Shown here: positions 1 through 11,899 of the stretch, piece by piece
How positions within the stretch are numbered: the first letter of the stretch is position 1
Layout of the letters: the number at the start of each line of letters is the position of its first letter
Source of the DNA: Phlebopus portentosus
Taxonomy: Eukaryota > Basidiomycota > Agaricomycetes > Boletales > Boletinellaceae
Direction: 5' to 3'
Assembly (NCBI GenBank): GCA_037892935.1
Contig: JAYXKI010000011.1
Span: 1-64,000, forward strand
DNA: 64,000 nt
Program-made: the position numbers and the translations under genes
Notes under the pieces: model-generated
Told to the model about the DNA's origin: nothing
Databases searched by the model: none
The model's input: the letters and a program-made list of their open reading frames with translations, nothing else

Positions 1-106
1 CCTAAGCCTAACCCTAAGCCTAACCCTAAGCCTAACCCTAAGCCTAACCCTAAGCCTAACCCTAAGCCTAACCCTAAGCCTAACCCTAAGCCTAACCCTA
101 AGCCTA
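1..106. repeat. Telomeric repeat tract, alternating TTAGGG/TTAGGC
   Basis: Seventeen consecutive hexamers alternate without exception between CCTAAG and CCTAAC (1-102). The unit is therefore 12 bp; on the G-rich strand it reads TTAGGG TTAGGC, about 8.5 copies. The C-rich strand runs 5' to 3' into the window, as expected for a left chromosome end. The tract stops at CCTATTACG. TTAGGG is the usual telomeric repeat of filamentous fungi and TTAGGC that of many nematodes; strict alternation is not a pattern I know. The tract may continue beyond base 1. Confidence 0.9.
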
Positions 107-586
107 TTACGTAATCGTGTTATGTAATATAATTATGTAATCTTTTGTTGTTTGATTTGTCATATTACTTCCTGATTAAGTAATTATTCTATATTGTTTA
201 AATATATATATATATCTTTTCTTTTCTTTTCTGGGGTTACACTTTTTTAAACAATATTAAATATATTTTAAGTTATATTTTACTCTATTTTATATATCTC
301 TAGTTTTTATCTTATCTAAATTTTACTCCTTTAAGTATCACTCTAGTTCTTATATCATATAATATAAATGTAATTAAATTTAAAACAGCTTATATTTTAC
401 ATACTATATGTAAATATATATTTCTTGATTTGCTATTTAATTAAGCCATTATATAAAGTCAGACAGCCACCATTGTGCTCACAGAATTATTCTGCACAAA
501 AAAAGTATATAAACTGTCATATGTCACACTTGGTCACCTTAGCTGCTTGTCAGGAAAAATAGAATCTGCAGTCAGAATCTTTCGAG
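107..586. other. AT-rich subtelomeric spacer
   Basis: Strongly AT-rich sequence with repeated ATGTAAT-like words, a TATATATA run near 202 and polypyrimidine stretches. I see no coding exon. It separates the telomere from the broken 3' end of the CSE1 pseudogene. Confidence 0.6.
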
Positions 587-2814
587 TCAGATAATTGTAA
601 AGGTGGCATCTGTACGCAAGAAAGCTTTTAGGAGGTGATCAAGACCAAGAATACTTCCTTTCTGCACCCAGCTTGACGATTGAAGAAGGAATGGTAAAAG
701 CAACCGGTAATCGGCAGGAATTTCTCCACAATGTAGTTCCAGCATCTGCGAGATAATTTGGAGCATATAAGAAATGGATTCTATTGGAGTAGTCAGTATG
801 TGTCTAGGAAAAATGTAGGAGGTGTAGATGACTAACGGTCGATGTCCTGGTGTAAGATAATTGTGAACGATCCGAAACAATGTTTCTCAAAGGTCAAAAC
901 CGACTCCGGAGACGTTGCGATGGTAAACCTACATACAGGTCTAGTACGATTTTCGTGTAATCTCTGTGCCCACATACCTGGATAGAAGCAGATATGTTTT
1001 CAAATATATACTGGTCAAAATTTCAATTGCTCGGAATCTTCGCCATAGCTCCAAGAGCGCCAATCAAACATTTTTGCAGAAGATTTTGATAGGTGGGGAC
1101 GAGCGTCGTACGGGCAATGAGTAAGACACCTACAGGGAGTAATTCAGATAAAGCCCAGAGGATAAAAGTCGCACATGCACATTTCGTCAAGTAGTCATTT
1201 TCCGCAATCTTCTCCAGCGACCCACCTGACCCGACTCTAGAAAGTACAGCATTTAGAATTTGAGGAGCAACTTCGCGAGTGTCTTCTTGATTAAACCTAG
1301 GATGACATTGAGCCGAGATGCAGCGATAGCAAGCGGAGCTTCTTACAGTAATTGGAAGTTGCGCTTGATGACGAGGATCTGTTCGATAGTTGTCGCGGCG
1401 TACGTATAAGTGATGCAATTGGAAGAACCGAGATGGCACGGGAGGAGTGGAAGGACGGAAACAAGCTGTTCCTTTGTGAGCTGCAATGATGCCGTCAATG
1501 AGATTCTTCAAAGGTCAAGTGGTGTATAATAAACTTATTTGGTTTCGGAGAGAGTACAGGAAGCGAATCGAATCAACTTGAAGGATCGGCTGCACGGCGC
1601 CGGAATCGGCTTGCAGGTGCTGGAATATACGTTTACGACGTCAACCAGAGCATTTACGCTTGTCACTCCTTGCTGCGAGATGGTTAAAGACTGAGGGCGG
1701 TAGGTCGACAGAATAGAGTATCTTACCTGAGCGGTAGCTCCAAGCGCTGCGACAGAAGTGAGAGGATATACACCCTGATCTTTCCGCTTCCAGTTATCTT
1801 CACCTTGTGGATCGAACGCGTACTCATGTAAGCCTAATCCGATCCTTCTGAGAATAATTTCTGTCGTAACGACCTCATATCCGCTCTCAACAAGGGCGCA
1901 CAGAACATCTGCAGCGGCTTGGTACCGTGACGTTCCTTCTGCAGTCGAACCGCCAGCAATCGCAACCGAACTTGCACTAGCAAATGATAGATCGAGACGC
2001 ACATATTCGAGAGGGTCGTCTTCAAACCATTCTACTCTCCATGAGTCCTCAGCGACGTACTGAGTACGACGACGCCTACAACAAGGCCGCCGACGGTCAC
2101 TCGGCTCTCGACAATTGCCAGAGCAGATAGCCGCACTAAGAAAACGGAGTGACTGGCTTACGAGGCCATCATAGGCGACCCCGGACCGACCATTGCTTGC
2201 GCAACAGTCTCCGTGTCTTTCTTTGGAGGCAATGGACTGTCGAGGAGCATCCCGGCGGTGTAACGGAGAACTTGTAGGAACGGTTCTGTGAACTGGGCCA
2301 GGACGAAGTTGAGGACTGTGAATAACTCGTTAATGCACATCTCAGACCGCCATCGTCCAAATATAGAGTGCACAGTTTCAAGAACTGAGAGATCGATTGC
2401 GTATGCATCTGGTGCAGGATCCAGCGTGCTCATGAGTTCCTTAGCTCAAGGCGAGGACGGCATGCGACCCATAACTGACTTGGACATACCTTGACAAGCC
2501 TCCCATCGTTCTGGAAAATTGTATCCTGCGATAATCGAAACAGTCTTCACCACTTGTGCACGAAGGCTTTTGTCGAGCAGGCTCGCGAGAGAGATCATGG
2601 CGGGAACACGTTGTGTACGCAGAGGGTGTTTTTCATGGATTTCGGGAGTTATCTCGCGACCATCGAAACTCTTCATTGCCCGCTGTGATACCTCCTCTAC
2701 AACGGGCAAATAAGGATGTGCATGCAAAAGATTAACATAACGCAGGAAGTGGAATGGAGCGGAGGCATCATCACTTAAGAACAACATAACATTAGGAACC
2801 GCTACAAGGCACAT
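587..2814 (-). pseudogene. CSE1: CSE1 / exportin-2 (importin-alpha re-exporter) pseudogene
   Basis: CSE1 is the karyopherin that returns importin-alpha to the cytoplasm. Pieces in the right order match it: PAMISL and IIAGYNFPERWE (2446-2814), HSIFGRWRSE and NELFTVLNFVLAQF (2158-2433), FEDDPLEY and QAAADVLCALVESGYE (about 1660-2030), EKIAENDYL and TLVPTYQNLLQK (1030-1300), and LELHCGEIPADYR (about 680-750). A plausible intron (GTATGTCC...AG) joins the first two. Decay is plain: an in-frame TGA at 1023-1025 sits between PSN and NFDQYIF, and reading frame is lost near 2040 and before FQHLQAD near 1625. A central block of roughly 150 residues is missing between 2158 and about 2100. The N-terminus and the last roughly 200 residues are absent. 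A working copy is expected elsewhere, since this exportin is normally essential. Confidence 0.85.
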
Positions 2815-2868
2815 ACAATTAAGTAGGAAGTAACAGGATCGCGATCTAAATAGAAAGTCACAACGCGC

Positions 2869-4746
2869 TCAAGTCGCTGTCTTTTCTCCGCCGTCGCTGC
2901 TACTATCGCGTTTTGCAGGAACGTGGAGATGCGGCGGCTCACGTCCGCCACCAACTGCACCAAAAGGTGATACATCAGCGTGCGGTCCGCCGGGACCGGA
3001 TGCGCTATGAGGAAGGCCGGCGCCAATTTCAGCGTCCAAGCCAACGTAGTCGTACGCGAACTATGAGGAAAAGAATATCCCATCAGTTATCCGGCTACAT
3101 AGATGCAATAAGCAATCTTACCTCGCCGAGTTCAGCATCATCAACACCAAGGATTTCTGTCTCCTCGTCGCAGCGAAGACGGAGGCCAGGGATGAAGTGG
3201 AAGATCCAAAGGATAATAGTTGTCATAACGAAAGAGTATCCGAAGCCAGCTGCTGAATCAGCAATCTGATAGCCAAGCTGTACCCAGTGGTGATCGAACC
3301 AGCCTCCGTCGATTTCCGTAATGCCGTCAAAGCCGGCGACCGATGCTTGAGCGAAGAGTGCCGTGCAGATCTGGACGGTACCAGCGGTCAAGACACAATA
3401 CTAATAAGATAGAATAGTGAACACACGTTTCCTACAATACCTCCGATGGCGTGGACGGCAAAGATATCGAGGGTCTCGTCGTATCCGAAGATGAACTTAA
3501 GCTGGGTAGCAAAGTTGCAGGCAGTGCCACCCAGGAAACCGAAAGCTACGGCCGCTGGCGCACCGACGAAACCTGAGCCTGGGGTGATTGCGACAAGCCC
3601 AGAGATAGCTCCTGAGCAGAATCCTACAGCCGACCATTTGCGTTCAAGACGCCAATCCCAAAGCATCCAAGTAAGACCGCCGACAGATGCAGCGAGGTTT
3701 GTTACAATGCACGCTTGCACTGCTCGAAGATTGGATGAGAGAGCCTGCCGCAAGAATATTTCCTTCGGTCAAACTCTCGCCATTATAGCATTGTATAAAA
3801 GGTGCTTACACTTCCGCCGTTGAAGCCGAACCAGCCGAACCACAGGAGGACTGTACCAAGTACGACGTAGGATGTATTGTGGGGCTTGTAAGCCAAACGT
3901 TCGGTTCCGTAACCTCTGCGCTTGCCAAGATAGATAGCGATGGCAAGTGCGGCCGTTCCAGAAGAGATATGGACGGGTGTCCCTCCGGCGAAGTCGAGAC
4001 CGCCCATAACAAAGGACCAGCCGTTTGAATTCCAGGTCCAGCACGCAATCGGGTCGTATACAAGCGTTGCCCACACGAAAGTGAAGACGAAGATAGGGCC
4101 GACACGCGAATGTTCAGCGAATGCGCCAATAGCCAGCATAGGGCTAGAGACGAAACGAACCCAAAGTCAGCACGTGAAGCAGGCAAAGATCGAAACAGAG
4201 GCAACGAAATCAGATTCCGGATCGGATACTCACGTAATAACAGCGAACATGAGCTGGTACACACAGAACAAGAGAGAAGGAATGCGCGATGAGCCGATGG
4301 ACGGCTGAGCGAGGACATCCTTCAAAGCGAAGTATTTAAGGTTGCCAATAAAGGCGGAGCCAGTTTCTGAGAACGCTAACGAGAAACCCCACCAGAACCA
4401 CTGTATTGACACGTTTAGCAGGCAGGGAAGAGAAGTCAAGACGGATCACACACCTGGAAGGACACCACTGCAATGACACCAACGGAGAGGAATATCATAG
4501 ACAGAGCATTCTTGCGACGTAGGAGACCAGAGTAGAAAAAGCCAAGACCAGGAGTCATGATCCACACGAGAGCAGTGGCAGCAATGATCCAGGCCATGTC
4601 GCCGAGGTCGTAGACGACATCCTCGGTGCCATCATCGGGATGATAGACGAGACTTCCAGCTGGAGATGGGCGGGTAAGAACTGGAGATAAAGCGGACGAG
4701 AGGTGGGCGGCGGAAACTTACATGCGTCGTAAGTAACGTTGACCAT
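2869..4746 (-). CDS. Ammonium transporter, Amt/MEP family
   Basis: Plasma-membrane ammonium permease. A tiny first exon (MVNVTYDA, ATG at 4746) joins exons reading GDMAWIIAATALVWIMTPG, GLGFFYSGLLRRKNALSM, WFWWGFSLAFS, DFAGGTPVHISSGTAALA, WFGWFGFNGGS and VHAIGGIVGN. These are typical family signatures; the DFAGG(T)PVHI segment contains one of the paired pore histidines. The tail exon carries GVDDAELGE|FAYDYVGL and a Gly/Pro/Ser-rich end, with the TGA at 2869-2871. Intron borders are clean, for example GTAAGTTTCC...CATCTCCAG after exon 1 and GTAAGATTG...CATAG before FAYDY. I find no frame break, so the gene looks functional although it is the first intact gene from the telomere. An overlapping frame at 2802-3083 is a shadow of the last exon. 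Confidence 0.93.
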
Positions 4747-7700
4747 GATCGATATAACCGCTCGAAAAGGGCGGCGGGGCCAGGTCAACGGATGGAAGAG
4801 AACTCAAAGGGTGAGTTGTGGTGGAAGACGGAGAAGAAGAATGAGTAGCGGACTGGCGGGGCTTTTGAGGAGGACTGATCATCACATCAATGCGCGCGTA
4901 TCAAAGAAGTGCTATCGGCCAATCAAAATGGGTGAGTATATCTCTTGAAATAGCCAGGTACATCGCATTTTACTCATTTTTCACTTGCCAAGATCAATAT
5001 TAATGTTATCCCCTCCTATTCGGCCATCTCTGTCGCTCAGCGCGCTCGGTGCAAGCTTAGCTTGAAGGACCATCGGCTGCCCGCTGTGTGTTTGTTTGGA
5101 ATTTTTCCTCCCGGGCCGATCCGTTCGCGGCTTACGGAAGGCCTGGATTCCTTTTTTTTATTTTTATATATATTCTTCTGTGTTTATATTTCTTTTCTTT
5201 TCCTCACACGTCCGTCACGTCACACATCGTTATCACAACTGGCTTGACTGATGCAATTCATATACCTCACGCTTGGCCGACACGTACGCTAATCCATTTT
5301 CGTTGGAATCAGTACCTACTTTCCATCTTCATTCTCTCATTTCGTGTCTCACTCCACAACCGCGACAGCATCTCACTTTGAGACTGGACCCTGCTCTCTG
5401 TTGTGTCCTTCATCAGCTTCCGCTTCACAGGAATCACTAGATTGAAGCAGGCCGCCCTTCTTCGCCTTGTGCGCAGTTCTAGTCTCCGCTTCTTGTCTCT
5501 TTGTGCTGTCATCTCACGACTTCGAGTTATTTGCAATTATCCCGACACTTAGCCTGTGCATGTCGGTGGTCTCCAAGGCAATCATCTCTCTGGCTCCCGG
5601 TCTATTCGATTCGTGAAGGTTGATCTTCGCAGCTGGATGTTACGGGAGGGTCCAGACTGTGTGAATTTCATTTTTCTTTTGCGACGAACAAGCATCTGTC
5701 AGCTGTCCATTCGCCCCACGCCCGCAATCCCCATTCTTAGGTAGGAAAGTTTGGTAGCAGAGCGTCGGAGACGCGTGCATTCCGCTCAACGTTGTGTTGG
5801 ACAATATATTAATGTCATCGTCACATCCGTTGCCAAGACTAACCTTTGCTCTCCTTACTATCGTACCTCAGCTTCTCTTCTGCCTAGCCGGGACCCAGCA
5901 TCACACGCTGTTCTCGTTGGATTACAGCCGCGGACATACTGGTCCACTTCGTATTGTTTACGAAATGCATCTATATATATGGCTGATTTATTCTTCGTAT
6001 TTAATTATACGCGTCATAATTTTCTCAATGGTCACGTATTCGACAGCCCCGTTTGGCCAGGACTCATGTAAATCTGGCGACCTGAGGTAATCCAGGTAAC
6101 TAGAAATTCGTCACGTAGAACATTTTTAATAACATTCTAATTTCCGACTGTCATCCAGGCAGCCAAGAGTGCTGAGGCAGCCGCATGCTATTGCCAAGAC
6201 CGGCCTAGAGGCTCATAAAGTGGCAATTGCTGTTCTTCGTCTCAGATGCTCCAACTAAACTTGATGTTGATGAAGCATCGGCGTCTTAGGAATCATCGTC
6301 GATAGGTAATGAATTTTCTTTTTTCACATTTGACATTCCTCGATTCCCCATGTTTCCCTCGGTAATAATCGCAACGAAACAGCTTTCCAACCACCTTCGT
6401 TCGGTTTGCACTTTTGTTCATTAGTCTCATGCCTGTTTGAGGACGCACGATTCTCAGAATGTTTGAGAGTTTCTCATCGGCAATCTTGATCGACCTATTT
6501 GACGTCACACTTCCGAAGATCCTAGGCACGATTTAGTGTCGCACTTTCAAAGCTGTGCTGATAAGGAGCGAGCAATACAAAACAAAATTCAAAGCTAAAG
6601 CTCTCGGCGTCTACTAGATCTGTTTACCATGCATGCATGCAACTGGCCAAGGTCCGCGAAGAAACTGAAATCAAACAAAATAGCGCAAAGACATGAATAA
6701 ATTCAAGATGGTCGGATGGTAAGTATGAGAATTCGTCATCGCGCATCGTTCGGTCTGCCCAGCGTTATCGCGTCCGAGCCGAGAAATACCCAATGAACAG
6801 GAATTTCTTATCCAGCATCTACGTTGATCAACAAGGAAGTGTGATACATGTACATACAGTACATACCTGCCCCACACATGCATTAATCGCTTCCGACCCA
6901 AGGACAAAGCTCGCGTCATTTTATCATAGCTGTAGCTAAACCAAGATTATCCTGCTAACCAGCAAGAAATCGTCTAAATCCTGCTTTAACAAGGTAATAA
7001 CAATATGAAATGAAGTCGGGAGACCCCGAGAGAATATGTTCCAGCTACATTACATAATAAATATTGACGTTCGTCGGTTTTACTGTACAAATGCTCTTTC
7101 TCGACTCTCTATCCTTCAGCTCACCCGATTTAGCTGTGGGCGATATGTAGCCTTCTCGATGGCTTTCATGGAAGATGAAGCTAGTCTTACTCACGATTCT
7201 GGATTCGGGACTTCTCTTTATCTGCGGAAGGTCTTTAGTGTACCGACACCTTTGCGCCCGTCTCCGTTCGCAGGTAGTCTTTTCCATGCCGCATGTCTTC
7301 AAACAGTCAGTGGCTATTCCACGGAATGCTACAAATCGCTCGGACACGTAACTTCAAGCGCGTTATAATCGAAACTCATCTCGCCTGTCAAGTTCTTCGA
7401 CTTATCTCCGCGGGCTACTTGGGCGGGAGACACGCATAGTTTTGTCATAGTTTTCTAGCGAAGCATTGTTGAACGCACTCTGGTTGACTGCACATAACCT
7501 CAGAGATGAGTATCTTGGTCTTTCTTTCGCTACTAGCATACGTGAACAGGGCTCATGAATGATCACTTTCATGCGGGCCTCTTGTATCGCTGCTGCCTCG
7601 ATTTGAATTCTGGGAACGTATGAATATAAAAGCGCTTCAGAAGCGTCATGTCTACTACCGTAGACATAACTTTCAGCCATGGTTGTCTCACCGCAGAACG

Positions 7701-8170
7701 TGCCGGGTGTGTTTTTAGGAGAAACTCAGCGACATCACGTAGTAAACTCTTTCAATAGTGTGACTGATTCTTAGGTTGCACTTTCAGTGAGATTACGCAC
7801 TTCCTCTATTCGCGTGAATTAGATGGGTTAGGCGCCAAAGGTACTGGATCTTGAACAATTTTCATGAATGTTGCGCAAGCTTTGAGACACACTTCAGCGT
7901 AACTTCAAGCGTAGTAATGTCCCCAGAGCGCGAATAACGCATATGTAAGGAAGTCTCATCCGCTCGTATCTAATCACTCCCCTTGCGGTATGGAAAGCCC
8001 ACAAATCTGCTATAGTTTCAATTGCACTAACTCAACCCGACCCAGACGTCTCTTACTGGTCCGGTATTGGAATTCACGTAGCATCTACACTCTAGTCTAC
8101 CAGTAATGGGCTCCTTCATAATGGTTTAGTGGAAACTGACATCCAAGGTACTATCACATACCTATCGTGA
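4747..8170. other. Long intergenic stretch, no recognised gene
   Basis: The first part (4747-5060) is the ammonium transporter promoter. A CT-rich, leader-like block with T-runs follows (about 5130-5220). A weak candidate reading frame at 5794-6090 (+) begins with a hydrophobic, signal-like stretch (LTFALLTIVPQLLFCLAG), but no family is recognisable. A CATGCATGCATG run lies near 6630. Other frames up to 8150 are short and on both strands. I see no RNA gene. Confidence 0.45.
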
Positions 8171-8759
8171 TCAGCACGTCTGTTCACAGAGGAATGCCGA
8201 GATTTGGTCGTTCCATGGGTCACTTGTTCCAAGCCCACCGGTAGCGTCACCAGGGTTCGTGAACTCCCATTCCGCCTCGTCACAATTAGATTCGCTAAGA
8301 GAACATGATAATGGATTGGTCATTACGAAGGCATCGCGACATACCGGTATGCTAGATAATCACAGTCCGAAATTCACGACAGCCTCATTTGGTGGTCTCT
8401 TCATAAGTTGGGGCTGAAGGACTCACCAAAGCAGATCGTGCACGGGTCTGGGCCGAAACTTGAGATCTGTTTGTCCCAATCCGAGCCAAGAGGAATGCAT
8501 TCGTTCAGTGGTTGCACAGCGTAGCCGCATGTTCCTCCCCAGTTGAGCTCAGTACATATAAATACTCCTCCAGGGGTACGTTTCTAGAAAAGATGAGTGT
8601 CCAGTGTTTACTGAAGCACTGTTGACATACCTCAACGCTTGTACTAGTCGCGTTCGCAGAAGTGGAGTGAACTACTGTTGGAGATGCGAAAGTGTTCTCT
8701 GTGATTAGAGTAACGAGGACCGCGACAAGCGAGATAAATGGTAGCGAAGTCAAGAACAT
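8171..8759 (-). CDS. Small secreted cysteine-rich protein with a 7-nt microexon
   Basis: Four exons: 8584+47 upstream to 8759 (8631-8759), 8427-8583, a microexon 8345-8351, and 8171-8294, with introns of 47, 75 and 50 nt. The start gives a hydrophobic signal peptide ending near TFASPTV. A Lys-Arg pair follows, then a mature domain with ICTELNWGGTCGY, ECIPLGSDWDKQISSFG, CTICFAYRESNCDE and a C-terminal FLCEQTC. The mature part has about nine cysteines. The CT.LNWGGTCGY...SSFG layout resembles small beta/gamma-crystallin-like secreted proteins of Agaricomycetes; that assignment is inference. A TATAAAG box lies about 35 nt upstream (8793-8799). Frame and paralogy with 11466-11899 both support the microexon. 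Possible apoplastic effector; function unknown. Confidence 0.75.
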
Positions 8760-8792
8760 GGCTTACTGACGACCTTCAAGGATCTCGGAGCT

Positions 8793-8799
8793 CTTTATA
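8793..8799 (-). promoter_or_regulatory. TATA box of the secreted-protein gene
   Basis: TATAAAG on the minus strand, about 35 nt upstream of the ATG at 8759, so the 5' leader would be very short. Confidence 0.4.
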
Positions 8800-11465
8800 C
8801 CTTCTTCATCCCGAGAATCCTGGATAATTTGTCAAAGTTGAAGATCACGTTGTCCAAAAAACATGACTCAACTCCAGCTATAACATCATGAATGGAGTGG
8901 GCTCTGGCACAAACAAAATTATTCTAGACCTGTTCCTTGGCAGTACCCCGAAGTTCCCTGTTCCGATCCGGATTGGAGGGCAGAGGCAGCCAATGTCTCG
9001 TGCTCGTATTGTCTTTAGTTAAACACCGACGATGCGCGAGTAGAAGACATCTTGTATTGTGCTGAGTTAACCTGGCTTCCGGAGAACAGTCCTTCACAAA
9101 AGGAAGCCGTCCGGTCAGTGAAGATTGATGAAGTTTCAACTTTTCAAACACGAAAGAAAATTTGGTACCGCACTTAATTTCACATGTCCATGTTTCCGTA
9201 AGAGTGACATGATTCAACAGGTAAACGATCTTCAAGTTAATGGAAGGAAACTTGATATCATCTTGACTTCTGTCTGTGATGCTTTCAACCAATGTCAGGA
9301 GCAAAACTGCACTGCAGCAATTTATATCTTGGCTCTGAGAAGTATACTTTCAGAAACCTCAGATACGCTCACAGGCATTGTCCGTACGAGATCGGTGACT
9401 ATTTTTCTCTCAAGAGGCGCATCGGCTCCGGGAAAGGCACGAACATCTTCTTTTCCGGGTGTGTCTTCAGGCGGATCCTCGGTAGAACCTGAAGATGCGT
9501 GCGTACTTCGCTCCGCAAGGATCTCAGTCCGTTGTAGTTTTCTAAGTCTGAAAAGACGGCCAAAGGCCCCCGCCAATTACTGAACACTGTTGTTTAGCCA
9601 GAGAAAGTATTAGTTATTCAGTTGCAAAAACGTTTGATCTCCGTGAAGGAGTCGAAATCTCGAGTCATGTGGATGGAACGGTGGCATAACTGGACTTGGC
9701 TCCAAACGGCCGATTGGTATTTCCCTAAGGAATTGGTCCATTTCCCCAGGAACAGGCGCTGGCGTGGGTAAAAGCGCCTAATCCTAATCCCCGATACACG
9801 CGTCACAGGATTCACCAAATGGTGCACCGAAGAAGACATAAAGGACCGAGAAATCGTTAGAAACGATACCTTGGGTCATGTCGAAGAAATCTCCAAATGA
9901 TTCACAATAATCCTCTCCCGATACGCGTGCACCACGCATTTGTGTCGGGTCTAGTCGATTTTATGCAATCAGATCGGAACGTGATGATATTACTGTACTA
10001 TGCGTTGCGCTTATAACAAGAAAATGAAAGCCCGGCGTAAGCTGGTATTTTATTACAAGTTATTGTGCAGTCCTATTGTCAGGAGATAGGGTCAGTGTCT
10101 TAAGAATAAGCATGATATAAAGTGGAAAAGTAGCAAAAATGTCGAAGAAATTCTGCATGGTACTCTCTGCACGATCTCGCAGATCATCATGTTATATAGA
10201 TGTTTATAAAACATCAAGTTATTTGCGTTTAAAGGATCTGCAGTATCTTTCAAGGCCAGTGCTTGTGAGCACACCAGACAAGCGCGTTTGCAGAATACGC
10301 GGATTAGCACGAGCATCCGATGATAACAAGGGATGAGGAGTGGATCGGAATGGAGATGCAGTCTGGCCTGATGGCAGCAGATCAGTGCAAAAGGATGTTT
10401 GTCTTCAGGCACGAACACGAACTTGGTGCACACGGATTCGGAATAGGGCTCTGCAGCGTATCGTATATAGCGTATGCGATATGGCGTATACGCTATGCGC
10501 GCGTATGTGTATTGACTCGAAGAACAAAAATATACGCACGTATTTATACGGTCGTATGCGTATGTGATTCTGGAAAATTTTGCGTATATTTTCTGAGCTT
10601 GAAATCTGTGAGAAACTCGGGCTCGAATGAAAAAAGTGGCCCATTTTACATCAAAATTAGTTGTTACTCACCAAAATTATAGCATTGGATAATTTTCTCA
10701 AGACCTGAGTACCAGGTTTGACAATGGAATCAAGGGCTGTCTTGCTTATACTGTGAGAATTTTGTAAATCACACAATCTTGCCTGACAGAATCCCGTCGA
10801 CTATGATCAAGTTGAAATCTGTGTCAGCTGTTTTGAGTCAAGGAGTATCCGGTATGCATTTTGGGGGCTCGAACGTGAAGCCTAACGACCAATATATTAT
10901 ATGAGTAGGCTTGGCCCCGGATACGCGTATACACCGTATATTATACGTGCGTATGCCTTCGGTGTCTAGCATCTTTTTTGTGAGAAATGATCGAAACTAT
11001 TTAGAAATCGTCGATGTTCAGATTCAGATACATTCAAAAAAAGGCGTGCCGTTCTCAAAAGAAAGACGGGCTTTACGCCAAACACTTTCCTTTGCATCGA
11101 GCTTCGCTAAGGTTTCTCAGATAAGTCGCAACTATGCAAATCCCCGATCGAGACGACAGCATACGTAGCCCGCCAGGAAGTGTCCACAGACGGCTCGACT
11201 TCATAAGCTGCAAACCAGTACCAACTATGGCTTTCGAACACGGCCTATAGGAGACCGCATCGATACTTTCTCGTCACTTGATCGGTATAACGTCTCTGTG
11301 TGCCTCAAATTATTTTAGGCGGCCCCACCTGGAGGCAAAATCCTAAGATTTTCATCCATCGCTTAGCTTGTGTTACTGATCTATCGGGACGAGAAAGGTA
11401 TTAAGAGCCTTGCGTATCTCAACGGACTTCAGGAGAATCTCACTCTGGGATCTTGGTCTTCAGCC
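8800..11465. other. Gene-poor interval with coding-like debris and CGTATACG-rich clusters
   Basis: No gene can be named. On the minus strand 9322-9840 reads like the cytoplasmic tail of a membrane protein (a charged, Pro/Glu/Thr-rich region with ERSTHASSGSTEDPPEDTPG), but stops interrupt it. Two clusters rich in GCGTAT and its complement (10450-10570 and 10915-10955) flank about 350 bp of plain sequence. They are listed separately. Confidence 0.4.
10450..10955. repeat. Two clusters of GTATAC/GCGTATGC-type palindromes
   Basis: Between 10455 and 10570 the word CGTAT or its complement ATACG occurs about ten times in both orientations (GCGTATGCGATATGGCGTAT, ATACGCTATGCGCGCGTATG and similar). A second, shorter cluster lies at 10915-10955 (GGATACGCGTATACACCGTA). 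No target duplication or transposase is visible. They could be the ends of a decayed foldback element. Confidence 0.4.
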
Positions 11466-11899
11466 ATGAAGTTCTTGAAACCTCTTACTGGTATTGTAGC
11501 ATTTGCTGCGAGTACTGTGTTCACGTCCCCGGCTGAAGGAATCGAGATCAGCTCGACATCCTTTGGGCTGATTCCTTCGAACTCACTCTCTCAAGGTGAA
11601 TGTATTCGCCTTGGACTAGACTGGGATGGCAAGACATCCAGTTTCGGCCTGTTTCGGTATGTTTGTAATGTCCTATACACAGATGTCATATCTTTATGTA
11701 CTCAATTCATTAGTAGGCTACGCGTTTGTAACTCCCATTTTTTACCGTTTGTCTCCGTTGATGTATTCTCTGCGGCCAACACGACTGTGACGAGGAAGAC
11801 TGGCTATTCACTTCTCCTGGTGATGCAACAGGCGGGCTCGGGACCGACAACCCATGGAATGACCGACTTGGAGCATTTGAATGCTCACAGACCTGCTAA
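11466..11899 (+). pseudogene. Degenerate paralogue of the small secreted cysteine-rich protein
   Basis: ATG at 11466 gives a signal peptide (MKFLKPLTGIVAFAASTVF). ECIRLGLDWDGKTSSFG then matches ECIPLGSDWDKQISSFG of the 8171-8759 gene. The last exon reads CDEEDWLFTSPGDATGGLGT...FECSQTC and stops at 11897-11899. Two defects are visible. The segment holding the NWGGTCGY motif is deleted. The intron before the last exon ends in CTGCGG where the reading frame needs CAG, so no AG acceptor exists. The microexon seems present as GCTACGC between TTAGTAG and GTTTGTAA. Most likely a pseudogene. Confidence 0.6.

Noticed and set aside
1..106. The TTAGGC units as nematode contamination
   Set aside because: Every second unit is TTAGGG and the adjoining genes are fungal (Chs4, chromovirus, short introns).
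2802..3083. Open frame reading LVQLVADVSRRISTFLQNAI and similar
   Set aside because: It overlaps the last exon of the ammonium transporter in another frame; FAYDYVGLDAEIG fits the transporter tail exactly.
9125..9583. 152-codon plus-strand frame as a gene
   Set aside because: No domain and no splice context; the opposite strand looks equally coding-like, so neither was called.
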